DNA of 64,000 bases from assembly GCF_042453785.1 (NCBI RefSeq), contig NC_091670.1:39877501-39941500 (forward strand). The letters are read 5' to 3'. This DNA is from Malus domestica (lineage: Eukaryota; Streptophyta; Magnoliopsida; Rosales; Rosaceae). Positions 24,647 to 42,839 of this stretch are shown here, piece by piece. The notes beneath the pieces are model-generated. The model was not told where the DNA came from. It made no database searches and was given only the letters and a program-made list of their open reading frames with translations. How positions within the stretch are numbered: position 1 is the first letter of the stretch; each line of letters opens with the position of its first letter. Both the position numbers and the translations under genes were made by a program.

Positions 24647-27504
24647 TCAGATTGATATACTATTCGGCACTCCTCTGCCCGTAATCCCTGGTTCTGAGCT
24701 TGGCATGAGCAGCTGGTATGGTGACACTCCAGCCCCACATCTGTTCCGAAGGTTTAAGTCGGCATTTCTTTGTTCAATCTCTTTCTCAATGCACTTCATC
24801 TCCATTGAAAATCTGTAGAATGCCTCGGTGATCACCGTGTCAGCTGACCAGGTTGACAAGTCTTTTCTCCCCCCGATATATACCTCATCCGGTGAGTGCG
24901 TTGAAAGGATATCTATTACAGCCATGTACTTCGTTGCTTCAAATAAACCTGGCAGGGATGATAGAAAGTATTTCTGTGGATCTCTTATGAAAGCAACATA
25001 CTCGGGATCATGCTCCTGCGGCAATAGTCTCCGCATGTGTGGTGGGCGGTTCGGGACATACCCACCATATGGATATTGCCCGTAGTTCAGTGCTGCGTGC
25101 TGTGCTGATGAGACCCAAATGATGGTGGTGAGTATGGAGATAAGATCATCTGGAGTTGAGAGTTTCGGCCACCAGCTAGCATGGTGAAGATCGCCATGGC
25201 CTACATTGATTGACTCGTTGTACCATGCCTGGAGTTCTGTATCACAATGAACCACACTTGCATCAGGATAGTAGTAATCGACATAGGTCCGAACCAATGT
25301 CTCCATTGCCGACCATATGAGGAGTCCATCCGTTGCATAAGGGTAATCTTCGACCAGTAGACGTATCCCGTGGACTTGGGTAGAGTCCGGTATTGCCATT
25401 CCTCTATGCAGAAATGATGATGAAGTTAGTAAGCTGCGCACTGCTGGAGATGAAGAATTTACAGTTCAGTGATGATAGATATATAAATTGAGAGAACTTC
25501 AACCAAACCTTCTGATCAGATCTGCAGGAAGGCCCTGAAGGTCAAAGCGCCACCAATCTCGATAAGCAGCACAACTAATCTCCATGCTGTATCTACCGGC
25601 ACTGAAATCAGACTCGATTATCCCTCCAGCGTTGATGAGAAACTGACGGGCCATTGCATTTATCTTCAAGGTGTACCGCATGTGAGGACTGAGAAGCTTG
25701 TAAATTGGATGCATCACACTCAGCTGCCGGTGGGCTGCTATTATGAATGGCTCCATGCAGGCGTGAGTGCGTAACCTGGTTCAGTCATCAAGTTTCAGGT
25801 TGTGGCATGTTTGCATATTATAAAAAATTAAGGTAATCGGTGTGCATACCAGTGGTGAACCAGTTGATGAACGCAGGCGTCGTTGGAGCATACATGGACT
25901 TTACCGAGCTGCCAAAGCCAATTTGTTGTAGCATCAACTGGAGGAGTGAGAACCTGCTTAGATGGTGAAACTGAGTTGGTTGCAGAAGAGCTGAGTTCTA
26001 TAGCAATAGGCTTTAACGTTCCCATTGACGTCAAGAACAAAATTGTACGCGTTCCATAAGCTTTTCGATCATTGAAAGCGTTTATTTGGTCCAGAAATGG
26101 AAGGAAAATGTCATGATAGTCTAGTACGAACAGTTTGTTTTCTTCTAATGCCTGCAACACAACCATTTATGCACTTTAGTGAACCTTTCATGTGTTTTAC
26201 GTATGAAGTAATCCATGTCTTTCAACTATTTTTTCCTTCGTCGTCGTACCTGTTGTACGGACATGCCGTCGAGATGGCCTGTTATATGTTCCTCCTTGAG
26301 TGCCGATTCTTGTGAACCATAAATGGAGGGGTTCAATTTGCTTACAGGTGGGAAAACCGTGAGCCTTTCGATGCTCAGAGGGTTTATGCCGGCAATTGCT
26401 TGACGTCCGAATTCGTCGTCTTCCAACCCGGAAGATATTGCCCCTGAAATTGGAGTGAGATTTTAGAAACATTCATGGCTTCATGATCATGTTCACTCAA
26501 ATAATATGATGCTTACGACATGACAATTTTGGACGTTCAAATCTGAGGAATTCTTGAACTTTGTTCAAAGGCTCTGGTGAAGACGTGTCTTTAAACAAAC
26601 CAATTTCGTCTGAGGACCACTTGAAAACTTTGTTGTCGCCGGAAATGGTTGTAAGGGTAGGAATTATATGCCGGAGAATTCCCTTCAACTTTCCTAGCTC
26701 GAGAGCTTGCATCTTGGACTCTTCAAACTCTTCGTCTCTCGGCACGTAAAATGCCGTCGATTCGTTTATCGACGACTCTATTTTCTCATCTGTTGCATAG
26801 ACATGTATGTCAAAAATAATCGTATAATGTTGAATACCCTTTTTTGGCCCAAAACAATTGAATTACCCTTTTATTGTTTCGCTAGGGAAATCAGTCACAT
26901 TGTCGATATTTTGTTTTGATACTCTATCATGTAGGTCGATAGTTGGTAATCACGATAAAATATTGACAATGTGCCATATACGTGCATTGGTATCTGGTAC
27001 CAGTCAATCACTCTCCTTACCTGTACTGGTTGGAGGGCGTCCGGTTCGACAACGTCTAGGATACGGATTCTTGTGGCCTCCAAGAATTGGTCGGGAGAAT
27101 TCAACTCCCTCATCTGGATTTCCGATGTCATTGTAGGTGTCATAGTCGTATATTCTATCAAATGGCGTTCTAAGTCCTTTCCCATCACCCCTCAGCTGCT
27201 CTAGCTCCATCTCTCTCGGCTCTTTTAGCCCTGCTGGTGTCTCACTTGGTAGGTAAGCCTGCAAAATTACATTTACATATATCATACAAAGTCACATAAA
27301 TTTTTTAGCCTTGAGTTATACATAAATTTTTTGTGCATAACATCTGCTCTTTAAACAGACACATAATGTATTGATACTAGATAGCATGTTGGCTACAATG
27401 ATATTGACACATTACCAGTGACATAGATTAACATAAAGAACGGGTGTAAGTCGGACTAATGAGTATATGATCTATATAAATATAATATATATCTTGGTAT
27501 TGTA

Positions 27505-27550
<46 letters not shown>

Positions 27551-28511
27551 ACCTTAGTAGAGAAGAAGATTCTTTTTGAGGACCCATCAGCTTGTTGAAC
27601 CCAAGAGTTGCAGGCAATATGCACAACACCTTCTATGTTGACGCTATCCAAATAAATCTCCTCCTCAAATCTGTTACTCACTGTGATGGCTCCTGGCATC
27701 CCAAATTTTGAATCCACCATAAATTTAACTTGATAAGTGCTTTTCTGATCAGCACTTCCCAGTTTTAGATCCTTGGACCAATCTAGTACAGCTTCGTAGC
27801 TCAGTTTTGGCTTCGTTGATTCTTTGTTTGAAACAAGTTGTACGGGGAAAAGCCAAAATGAGGTTTCAACAAAAACAAACACATAAGAGAAAGAAAAGAA
27901 AATCCAAAATCCGCATACCAACAGATGCAATAGTACTTAATAATTTGTTAAATTGTGTTTGATTTCATATATCATCTTAAATAGTAATGCGTACGTTTGT
28001 TCTTAATTTAACCACTTGTATTCATTCAGGTGTGAGGCTTTATTTCATAAGACGTATAAAACTAGTGAGGCTCACACATGAGATCAAGTAATAAGCTTTC
28101 TTTACCTGGTTCAGTTTCAGTACTGACAAGCTGTAAAACAACACCCCGGTTGGAATGGTCATGGTTGCCGCCAAACCAGTGACGTATCATGTGTTGGATA
28201 TTTGACTTCAGAGGTCTCCTTACAGTCACCAGCGCAGAGAGCTCCAAAGCCATCACAGGCTTTTCTGCTTCATCAGCAACAACAGATGAGGAGGACATTG
28301 ACATTGTTACCATTTTATTGTCCCCTTGCCGAGCAACACCACGACGAACAGCAAATCGGGCTGCGCCAGCATCCTCCGTTTTGATTGTCTTCCTTTCTTG
28401 GAATCTCATTCTCTTTGTTGAAGGAAAGAGATTAATGGCAGAATAAGTATAATCCAGTGGACTTGAAATATTGTGAACATTGGGATTAAACATGCCCATG
28501 GTAATTGACAT
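24647..28511 (-). CDS. LOX2-like: Linoleate 13S-lipoxygenase, LOX2 type, probably plastidial
   Basis: Eight exons on the minus strand: 28511-28106, 27821-27553, 27258-27021, 26789-26517, 26443-26250, 26151-25860, 25775-25508, 25403-24647 (2697 nt, 898 aa, GT-AG, phases consistent). A Ser/Thr/Arg-rich N terminus fits a transit peptide; a PLAT domain follows at about 80-225, then the lipoxygenase domain. The iron ligands are all present: H552 and H557 (HQLVHHWLRTHA), H749 and N753 ([15 protein letters not shown]), and C-terminal I898 (NSISI). It would oxygenate linolenic acid to 13-hydroperoxide, feeding jasmonate and green-leaf volatiles. Regiospecificity is inferred from LOX2-like text such as FPPVSKL and ESALKEEHI. 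The Met at 28511 is the farthest upstream; Met residues 5 and 7 are alternatives. The exon 4/5 junction is atypical (see findings). Confidence 0.92.
27508..27546. repeat. (TG)n microsatellite beside a LOX splice donor
   Basis: About 39 bases of TG (CA on the coding strand), starting four bases inside lipoxygenase intron 2, just after GTACAT. Confidence 0.95.
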
Positions 28512-28950
28512 AACTATATATATAAAGTTGGCCTGGTATATATAAGGGTTTTGATTTTTAGGATTTCAAATATTTTCAGTTACTATAAATTTTGATCAGC
28601 CTACCACATCCAATAAGCTTGGAAGTTATGTTGGAGAACATGATCGCATATTGTGTTCTCCTTAATTTGCCAAATTACATAGCACTATACATTGAGAATG
28701 GAGATGTTTAAGTTGGATCAATTTTCTCTTTGTTTAAGCAAAAAATGATAAGAGAGATTAGAGATGCGGGAAACAAAATATGATGAAAAATAGACATTTA
28801 TGTACGATTGGTCTAGGCACTAGTCTTCTCATGTGTGGTCGGTGAGTTGGGACATAACTAACCACCGTATGCGGCCAAAGTTTAGGGCAGCATATTCGGC
28901 GGATGTGATCCAAATTTAAAGGGACACCTCATACTTAGATATTTTCTGTT
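28512..28950. promoter_or_regulatory. Lipoxygenase promoter side
   Basis: Upstream of the minus-strand lipoxygenase start. AT-rich, with ATATATA-type elements at 28513-28523. No other gene seen. Confidence 0.4.
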
Positions 28951-29117
28951 TGTTGTGACAGTTGTAAATTTGGTTACAACTGTTTTGTAACTAATCACTA
29001 TGTTAGTGGTTAATCTAATGTTATTAGTCACTAAGCTTATTTAGCAAAGTGTATATAAACTTAATTGTAATTACTTCCTTACTAAGAAATGAAATACATA
29101 AAGCATTCTTTCTATCT
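28951..29117 (+). repeat. Possible short Copia LTR with primer-binding site
   Basis: The segment begins TGTTGTGACAG and runs to about 29117. It is followed directly by TGGTATCA (29118-29125), the start of the usual primer site complementary to initiator tRNA-Met, and then by a gag-like reading frame. Only one LTR is visible, so this is tentative. Confidence 0.45.
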
Positions 29118-29286
29118 TGGTATCACTCGCCTCTCTGCTTAACCGCCTTTTGATCTTCCTTTCTCTGCGATTCGATCTTCAAGTTCTTTCTCTCGATCTC
29201 CAATTTCTTCTTCTTCTCAGCAATGGCATCGTCAACTTCTTCGCCTATGCATCTTGAAATTGTTCCTCTGAATCCTACACCGATTG

Positions 29287-30021
29287 AGTTCGTCGCCCCC
29301 AATTTCTTTGCGATGAACCTTAATTCTTCCAGTTCGTTGATCTCATCGATCACAATCCAGAATATTAGTTGTGTGGTGCCTATGAAGCTATAGCGTGACA
29401 ATTACTTAGTCTGGAAGGCTCTCTTTGCTTTGATTTCCAGGTGCTACAAGCTCGCTGGCATCGTTGGTGGTTCCGAGTTCTGTCCATCGCCTTATCTTCT
29501 TGATCAAACCGGTCGCACTACTGGAATTCCTAACCCTGCCTATGAAGCTTGGTATAAGAAGGATCAGAATTTTCTTATTTGGCTTAACTCTACTCTCTCT
29601 TTGAAGAAATCATTCCGTTTACTGTTGGTGTGACTTCATCTCGTGATCTTTGGCTTAATCTTGAAAATTGATTTGGAGATGTATTTGCTGCTCATATTCA
29701 TCAACTCCGATCTCGTCTGCATTCTTTACACAAAGGTGACCTTTAGATTTCTGAGTATCTGCAACGCATCAAAGGTATTCTGATGCTTTAATGGCGGCTG
29801 GTTATCCGGTTTCTGATCATGACCTTATTGCTGTCATTCTTAATGGTTTATTTGATGAATATGAATCTTTTATTGACTCTATTATGCTGAGAATTTCATC
29901 AACCACTCTGGATGAACTGCATGGTTTATTAATCAACAAGGAATTGTTCATGAATCGCAAAACGAAAGGTGTTGTCTCTTCCTCTCAAGAACCTTTATAG
30001 GCCTTTGCTGCTCAATCTCAG
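29287..30021 (+). pseudogene. Copia gag fragment, left arm of an inverted repeat
   Basis: Encodes a broken Copia-type gag (UBN2-like) with KLAGIVGGSEFCPSPYLLD and PVSDHDLIAVILNGLFDEYE. Stops and frameshifts interrupt it (for example near 29625-29790). The same sequence occurs in reverse at 30143-30870. A short Copia-like LTR and primer site lie just upstream. Confidence 0.8.
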
Positions 30022-30142
30022 GGTCTTCTCCTTCCTACACCACAATACTATTCCTTTCCACAAGCTTATGCTGCTCAATTTCACACTCCTCCCAGATTTC
30101 AGAACAATTGTGGCAAATGATTATTTTAGCGCAATAATCGTG

Positions 30143-30870
30143 AGATTGAGCAGCAAAGGCCTGTAAAGGTTCTTGAGAGGAAGAGACAACACTTTTCTTT
30201 TTGCGATTCATGAACAATTCCTTGTTGATCAATAAACCATGCAGTTCATCCAGAGTGGTTGATGAAATTCTCAGCATAATAGAGTCAATAAAAGATTCAT
30301 ATTCATCAAATAAACCATTGAGAATGACATCAATAAGGTCATGATCAGAAACCGGATAACCAGCCGCCATTAAAACATCGGAAATACCTTTGATGCGTTG
30401 CAGATACTCAGAAATCGAAAGGTCACCTTTGTGTAAATAATGCAGACGAGATCGGAGTTGATGAATATGAGCAGCAGATACATCTCCAAATCTATTTTCA
30501 AGATTAAGCCGAATATCACGAGATGAAGTCACACCAACAGTAAACAGAATGTTCTTCAAAAGAGTAGAGTTAAGCCAAATAAGGAAATTCTGATCCTTCT
30601 TATACCAAGCTTCATAGGCAGGGTTAGGAATTCCAGTAGTGCGACCGGTTTGATCAAGAAGATAAGGCGGTGGACAGAACTCGGAACCATCAACGATGCC
30701 AGTGAGCTTGTAGCGTCTGGAAATTGAAGCAAAGAGAGCCTTCCAAACTAAGTAATTGTCACGCTATAGCTTCATAGGCCCCACACAACTAAAATTTTGG
30801 ATTGCGATCGATGAGATCGACGAACTGGAAGAATTAAGGTTCATCGTAGAGAAATTGGGGGCGACGAACT
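30143..30870 (-). pseudogene. Copia gag fragment, right arm of an inverted repeat
   Basis: Mirror copy of 29287-30021, about 95% identical by eye, separated by a 121-base spacer. It keeps a longer open frame (30559 down to 30035) with DLSISEYLQRIKGISDVLMAAG and the same SDHDLI and ISSTTLDELHGLLINKELF motifs. No pol region, LTR or primer site follows on this side. Confidence 0.8.
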
Positions 30871-32111
30871 TGGCCGGAAAACGTTCTAACAAATCAGCTG
30901 TGTTCCGTCCAAACCACAAAGAGTTAGCCGTCGAAAAAGGTACCATTCTCTTCGTCTCGTTGAGAAGTGTGATTTTTATTTTTGAATCACTTGATTTCGT
31001 TGAGTATTGAAGAAGTTATGAACGTTTAAAATTTACCCAGTTTCTGGCGAGTTTTCAAATTTTCATTCGGACTTGTCAACTTGAGGCTATTTTCCGGCCA
31101 TCTTTGGCAACCAATGGACTTTGAAATATGTATAATCTTATTCTACACTTTCCTATCTTCATTTTGATATATTATGGGTTGAATTTGGTTGAGAAATGAT
31201 TGAGTTACGAAGTTTTGAAAATTGCGCAAACTTCCAGCCAAGAGCTTCGGGAGTTTTAACAGAGTTTTTAACGGAATGACCAAAATGATGGATGGTGGAC
31301 AATCTCAAGACCAATTTTATCGATTTAGAATCTCAGGAACCAAAGTGATGAGTTATGCAAAACTCAGGGATCATTTTGACGATTTACCCTATTTAAAATT
31401 AAACACAAACAGTATCTGACAAAAATTGACCGCACGATGTACGATGAACGAACACAATTTACGAATTCCTGGAATCCTCCCAAAGAGGATCCGGCGAGGA
31501 TTCCTAGAATTATAAGACAAAATAACCATGTAACACGTTTAGCATATTCTCAACAGTGGCCGTAGAGAACAGTACTCAATTAAATCGTACCCTGTGACTG
31601 TATGTCATGCATGCTCTTAGTACACTAACTGGTCTCCCTCTGTTTTCAGCAAAGAAACATAGAATAACTTACATGAAATAGGTTCACCGCCATCTTGACA
31701 TCCCAATCTATTTATGTTGTATCTGTGCAGATGAATTTACGCATGGCAGTGTATTATTCTCCACGTAAGTCGTCGAAAGAACGAATAACAAAAATCAAGC
31801 ACGACCAAATAATAATCATGGCATTGTATAATCCTCCATGTTTTCTTCGAACTATACAATACGACTACACTCAGAATTACAAGGCCTAAAGACCTTTTGT
31901 TCAGTATACAACTCAATACAACCAAGAACTGATCCCAACAGGGGAAGGCACTAACCTTGTGAAAAAAGAAAGCTCTTCATTCCTCAAGAACAAAAACTCG
32001 AAACAAAAACAAAAATCGAAATGTCGAAGGGATTATCTAAAACATAAGAATGTGAATGATTAATCGAACTATCGAAGTATTAGAATTCTGTGGTTTTCAA
32101 TGCAATAAAAA
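30871..32111. other. Repeat remnants and NSF 3' flank
   Basis: From about 30960 to 31110 the text TATTGAAGAAGTTATGAACG resembles the start of the Gypsy LTR at 39069 (ATTGAAGAAGTTATTAACG), so an old LTR remnant is likely. The last few hundred bases before 32112 probably hold the NSF 3' UTR. No gene recognised. Confidence 0.4.
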
Positions 32112-38276
<6,165 letters not shown>

Positions 38277-38989
38277 TTTATGATCGGAGACGGAGAGAGA
38301 ACTTGGTGGACGTTTTCTGGTTCCTTTGGTGGTAAGAAATGGAGAGGATGAAGTTTCTTCGAATTTTTTTTGCTTTAGATCGGAAGGAGACGGTGAATTT
38401 TGAATTTGTGGATTTTTGTGTCTCTGGTGGCCCAAATAAAGCCCAAAACAACAGCTGGATTTGATCGAACTTTGTCGGTCCTTTTAATAAGCCTTGTAGC
38501 CCAATCCCAAATATTAGCGACCAATTGTGTGCCTTTAAAAACAGGAATAGAGACATTCTCTGGATTTCCTATTTCGGAGCTGACAAATCGAGTAATTTAG
38601 ATTTCGGATCACTTATTTCAAATTTTACAACCCTCATTAGTTTATCTCTTTGGCTTATCTCATGAAATACAAGCGACCAGATCTCTCTTTCTTGAATTGT
38701 TCAGATAACTTGAGACATTAATTTTGGATTGCGAGGTTCGTAGAGGATCTGGATTTAAAAATGAGTAACAGAGGATTGAAGACACATTTAAACCAATTAT
38801 GTGCTTTTAAATGAGTAATGTTAGGTAAACTAATTTTTAAACCAAATTTGTAAATCATGAAATATATCATTAACATAAAATAAGTACGTTAATTAATACT
38901 TAAGTAATAATTTGATCAATAACAATATGTTATATGGTTTATAGAATTTGGTCTAAATAGTTGATCGCTCTAAAATAATGCTACAAACT
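38277..38989. promoter_or_regulatory. NSF promoter side
   Basis: Upstream of the NSF start, ending at the SINE interrupted by the Gypsy element. No gene seen. Confidence 0.4.
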
Positions 38990-39068
38990 AATTTTTTTTT
39001 TTTGGTCAAACGATAAATTTTGTTATATTAGATGTTAGATTAATCATCGACGAGATTCGAACACATGC
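38990..39068 (-). mobile_element. SINE, part 1, interrupted by the Gypsy element
   Basis: On the plus strand this is a T run, then GGTCAAACGATAAATTTTG and ACGAGATTCGAACACATGC (B-box complement). It matches the SINE at 14517-14624. It breaks at CATGC and resumes at 47780. Confidence 0.65.
39064..39068. repeat. 5-bp target-site duplication, left (CATGC)
   Basis: Same five bases at 47780-47784. Confidence 0.9.
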
Positions 39069-41309
39069 TGTGACAGCCCGTCCCTAATTTTAAGAATTTT
39101 TAAAGTTTTAATAAAGGATTTTACAAAAATGCCCTTTGAGGCACGCACATCATTCGAGGTTAATCGTTGTGTCGTGCCATCTAAGATTTGTTTTCTTGAC
39201 ATATCCTCGTAGTACTCGTCGTTACGGACGCGTGGGTGCAGACGGTTCGTGATTTGGAGTTATATTGAAGAAGTTATTAACGTTTGAAATTTGGAATTTT
39301 AAGGAATTATAATTTTAGTAAAATATAGAAATTCTTTTATGAAATGGATGGCTGGGATGAGGGAAAGGTTTTTGGTGTGTGTATGTGTATGAGAAGAAGA
39401 AACAGAAAACAGAAAAGAAGAAGAGACTGGGCAGAAATGCCCAATCGGAGAAGAAGAAGATGAGAGTGAACCAGAAGAAGGGAGAGGAAGAAGTTGACCA
39501 ATCAGGGGAAGGAAAGGAGGGAAAGGAGGGAGAGTGGTGCACGGGGGAACAGGAGGAATGGGTCACCCTTGACCCGCGCGACCCAAGCTTCCAAATCGGC
39601 GGGTTTTCGCTGTTTTCGTCCAATTTTCCGACGAATTGAGTCAAGGTACCACTCCTAATCATCATCTAGGCCTTCCCTCTTCACGTTTCACCCCAAGAAT
39701 CATTGAATTTCGTTGTGATTTCGCGAAGAACACCCCCTACGGGTGCCGCGACCCTTTTGTTTAAATTCTCCAAATTTTGAAATGTTTTCTTTCAATTACT
39801 AACACCTTTAGCATTCCTTTAGGACCTAGAACAAAGCCCAAGAGGTAATTGAGGCGTTGGAACAAGTTTGAAGGTCGAATTGGAAACACCCAAATTCTAG
39901 GGTTCTTCACGGTTTTGGTGAAATTGAAGCACTTCCAGGCCAAATTGGCCTTGGTCTCAGGTATGAAAGTTGTTCTACTCATTGAGATCTTCAAATCTGC
40001 AAATTTTGGTAATTTTTGGAAATAGTTGAATTTTCCGGCGAGCCGGGGGCGGCCAACCGCCACCCGCGGCGGCGCGTGGCCAATGGCCCGCCAATGTCAT
40101 TATTAGCTTGTGATTAAGGTTCTAGGTTCTGTTTTGATAATTGATGGACGTAAATTGAATAATTGAACCTAAGTTGGTTACGATTCGTGGTTAGGTGAAA
40201 ATGTGAATTGACGATCCGACCGTTGGATCGTCATCAAACTTTGATACGTTGTAATACGTAATATTTGAGGATTATAGGAACTTACGGATTGGGAATCCGA
40301 TTTACGGATCTTCCGGAATTGAAGTTGTAAGTTCATAAAGTAGAATGTTAACCATCACTTAGTTTTGGAAATTGACGAAGATCCGACCGTTGGATGGTAA
40401 TGAAATTTTAGGATGTTGTCCTAGAGGTATATTGTGGACCTCTGGAAGTTACGGATTTGAAATCTGAATTGCAGATCATCCGGATCGAACTACGTAGTGA
40501 CGTGTCTTATATAAGTTATGTATTCTATCGGCAGAATTTCTGAGGTTGGATTTGATTGTTGTTCTAGGCGCTAATCGTCATGACGCCTTGATGTACGGTG
40601 CTAGGGAGTTGTGGGCGAACTCCAGGTGAGTGGGCAGTTTTGTTTTTGTATTACCTTTATACTATTGATTTTTCCCAGAAAATGAATTTATATGAAGATA
40701 TGCTTTAAAAATGCCATGCATAGAATTATTTGGAAAATGTGAATTTCATATGAGTTATATGATTGATATATGATGCATACATGTTGCATGGTGCTGTGGA
40801 GGCACAGGTACGTCAGGTGAGTTCATTATTCATTTAATTGATTGATGTTTCGATGTTTGAGCTCATAATCTGCACCCTAGGTGTTAGTGCTTATATTATT
40901 CACCACACCGCACGCTCGCCTTGGATCCAAGTAGGTGGATGTCGTACAGACCATGTGAGGGTTCCGACATGCCAGTCGTACAGACCATTAGAGGGGTTCC
41001 GACTGGTGGGTGACCTTAGATATGCGCGCTGATGATATGATGAGAGAAGCACTAGAGCGTATTTTACACCTTTCATCGTATAGACTACCTTACGTAGTTC
41101 CGAGTGATGTGCAGAGTAGGGCCGTATAGGTCACTGTGGTGACTCCGGCTTAGTGAGATATTGAGCTATCGAATTAATCGTATAGGACCAACTGCAGGGT
41201 CTCCGATTGATTCCTTATTTCACCTGATTTATATTTTGATTTATGGCATGGCATGATTTTCTTGAAAAATGTTAAAGATTTGGGATTCAAGCTTTGAGAT
41301 TTCATATGG

Positions 41310-41351
<42 letters not shown>

Positions 41352-41722
41352 CTGAAAAGTGTTAAAGGTTTGAGATTTGAGATTTTTGCTTATATATATG
41401 TTTATATATATGCTATTTTCTGGGAAAGTATACAGGTTTTACGGTGAGGGGTTAGAAATGTTTTAAATGAAAAGTTTTCGAAAAACTTTGTTTTACTGAC
41501 CCACTCAATTTTGTTTTGCGCCCCTCCAGGTTCAAGTTAGCAGAGCTTTGGTGGCCACGAGGAATCCAACGGTGTTCTGACAGAATTCACAAAAGTAGGA
41601 CTCACCCTCGGGTGTGTTATCTTAGTAATTGGAAATTTTTTTTAAAGCTTCCGAACTGTGTAAATGGTTACGTCACTCTCACGTGACGGCCAGCACGCCC
41701 TCCTTCGGGACGGGGTGTGTCA
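39069..41722 (+). repeat. 5' LTR, 2654 bp
   Basis: Starts TGTGACAGCCCGTCCC and ends GGGACGGGGTGTGTCA. It includes a duplicated CCGACCGTTGGAT module (about 40215 and 40384), a putative TATATAAG at 40509, a ladder of short TCGTA-C/T-AG modules (40930-41215) and an AT microsatellite (41311-41349). Open frames inside it are not genes. Confidence 0.93.
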
Positions 41723-41724
41723 GT

Positions 41725-41742
41725 TGGTATCAGAGCCTAGGT
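41725..41742 (+). other. Primer-binding site (initiator tRNA-Met)
   Basis: TGGTATCAGAGCCTAGGT lies two bases after the 5' LTR and matches the 3' end complement of plant initiator tRNA-Met, the usual Gypsy primer. Confidence 0.88.
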
Positions 41743-42209
41743 TGCAATTCTGGACATCTTGATAATTTCCTAGTGTCTTCTGTCAGAACTATACCGCCTC
41801 GTAGCGAGCCACGTAGTTCGGATGAGCCTAATTTCCCGGATATAGTAGTTTAGGGGGAAACTATTGCCATTGTGATTCAGTCTATTATCTAAAGGGACCT
41901 TTTGAGACTGGTTATAAGTTAAATTTGAATCCCTTTAGGGATATGAAGGACCTAAGGGAGCAGATTGATGGCTTAATCAATTGGGAAAAGGCGTTTCAGA
42001 TTATGCAAGGTTAAGGGAATTTTCCTCCCGATAGGTAGGTCGAGATGATTACCTAGTTTTTGAGTGATGAATCTGCATTTTGATGGAGATAGGAATGTTA
42101 TCCGACGATATCGGAAGGACAACTGTTTGGAAGTTGTTTAAAGAATTGTTTAAGAAAAGTTCATTCCCCCGGCATATTGTGATGGTAGTAAACAAGAAAT
42201 TGCAATTGT

Positions 42210-42440
42210 GAGACAAGGAAAATGACGACGGATGAATATTATAGAAAGTTTACAGACTTGCCTTGTTTCCATTCTGATGTTGTTAATTCGGTCGAGGTGT
42301 TATGTCGTTTTTGGCTGGATAATAAGAAGAAGTTGCGTTCTTTGGCGACCACTATCCATTGTACTTTTTACCAAGAGTTTACGAGATGTTGTTGGGCTTT
42401 GAAGACTTTGAGAATATGATCAGCGAGAGTAAAGAGGAAT
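42210..42440 (+). pseudogene. Gypsy gag remnant
   Basis: MTTDEYYRKFTDLPCFHSDV and the following FWLDNKKKLRSLATT match the retrotransposon gag pattern. The frame is broken soon after. Confidence 0.65.
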
Positions 42441-42839
42441 AAGAAAGGAATGAGAATCAGAATAAGACGATAAAGTTAAAGATTCGTCATATCAAAGACC
42501 TCGGAGGACTCAGAGCTTGAAAGGAAGTGAAATTAGAGCTAATTTTCCCAGCTTAGGTTTTACTGCCACTGGTCAGAGGCGAATTGATAGATTTACTAGT
42601 GATCCCAGATTTCTGAGACAAGATGACTCTGGTAGAGGAAATGTATATTTGTGTCAAGCTAGATTGCTATGGGGAATCAGTTAATTTTTGTCGACCTGGA
42701 TGACCAGAGGTTACTTTTGGGGGTAAGTAAAGTGGAGTGAGTTATGCCATTATTCCTGTTGAGAGAGCAAAGAAGATTGTTATCAAAAGGCTGCCAAGAT
42801 ATTGAGTTCATATGGTGCTAAATGATGTTGATCCTAATA

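Noticed and set aside
27508..27546. CRISPR-like or protein-coding repeat
   Set aside because: Simple TG microsatellite within an intron; nothing else in the window resembles a CRISPR array, as expected in a plant.
39315..39665. 116-residue minus-strand and 86-residue plus-strand frames, repeated at 45370-45720
   Set aside because: They lie inside both LTRs and duplicate with them; no known domain. They are part of the LTR, not genes.
40838..41032. 64-residue frame duplicated at 46892-47086
   Set aside because: Comes from the LTR module ladder; duplicated only because LTRs are duplicated.
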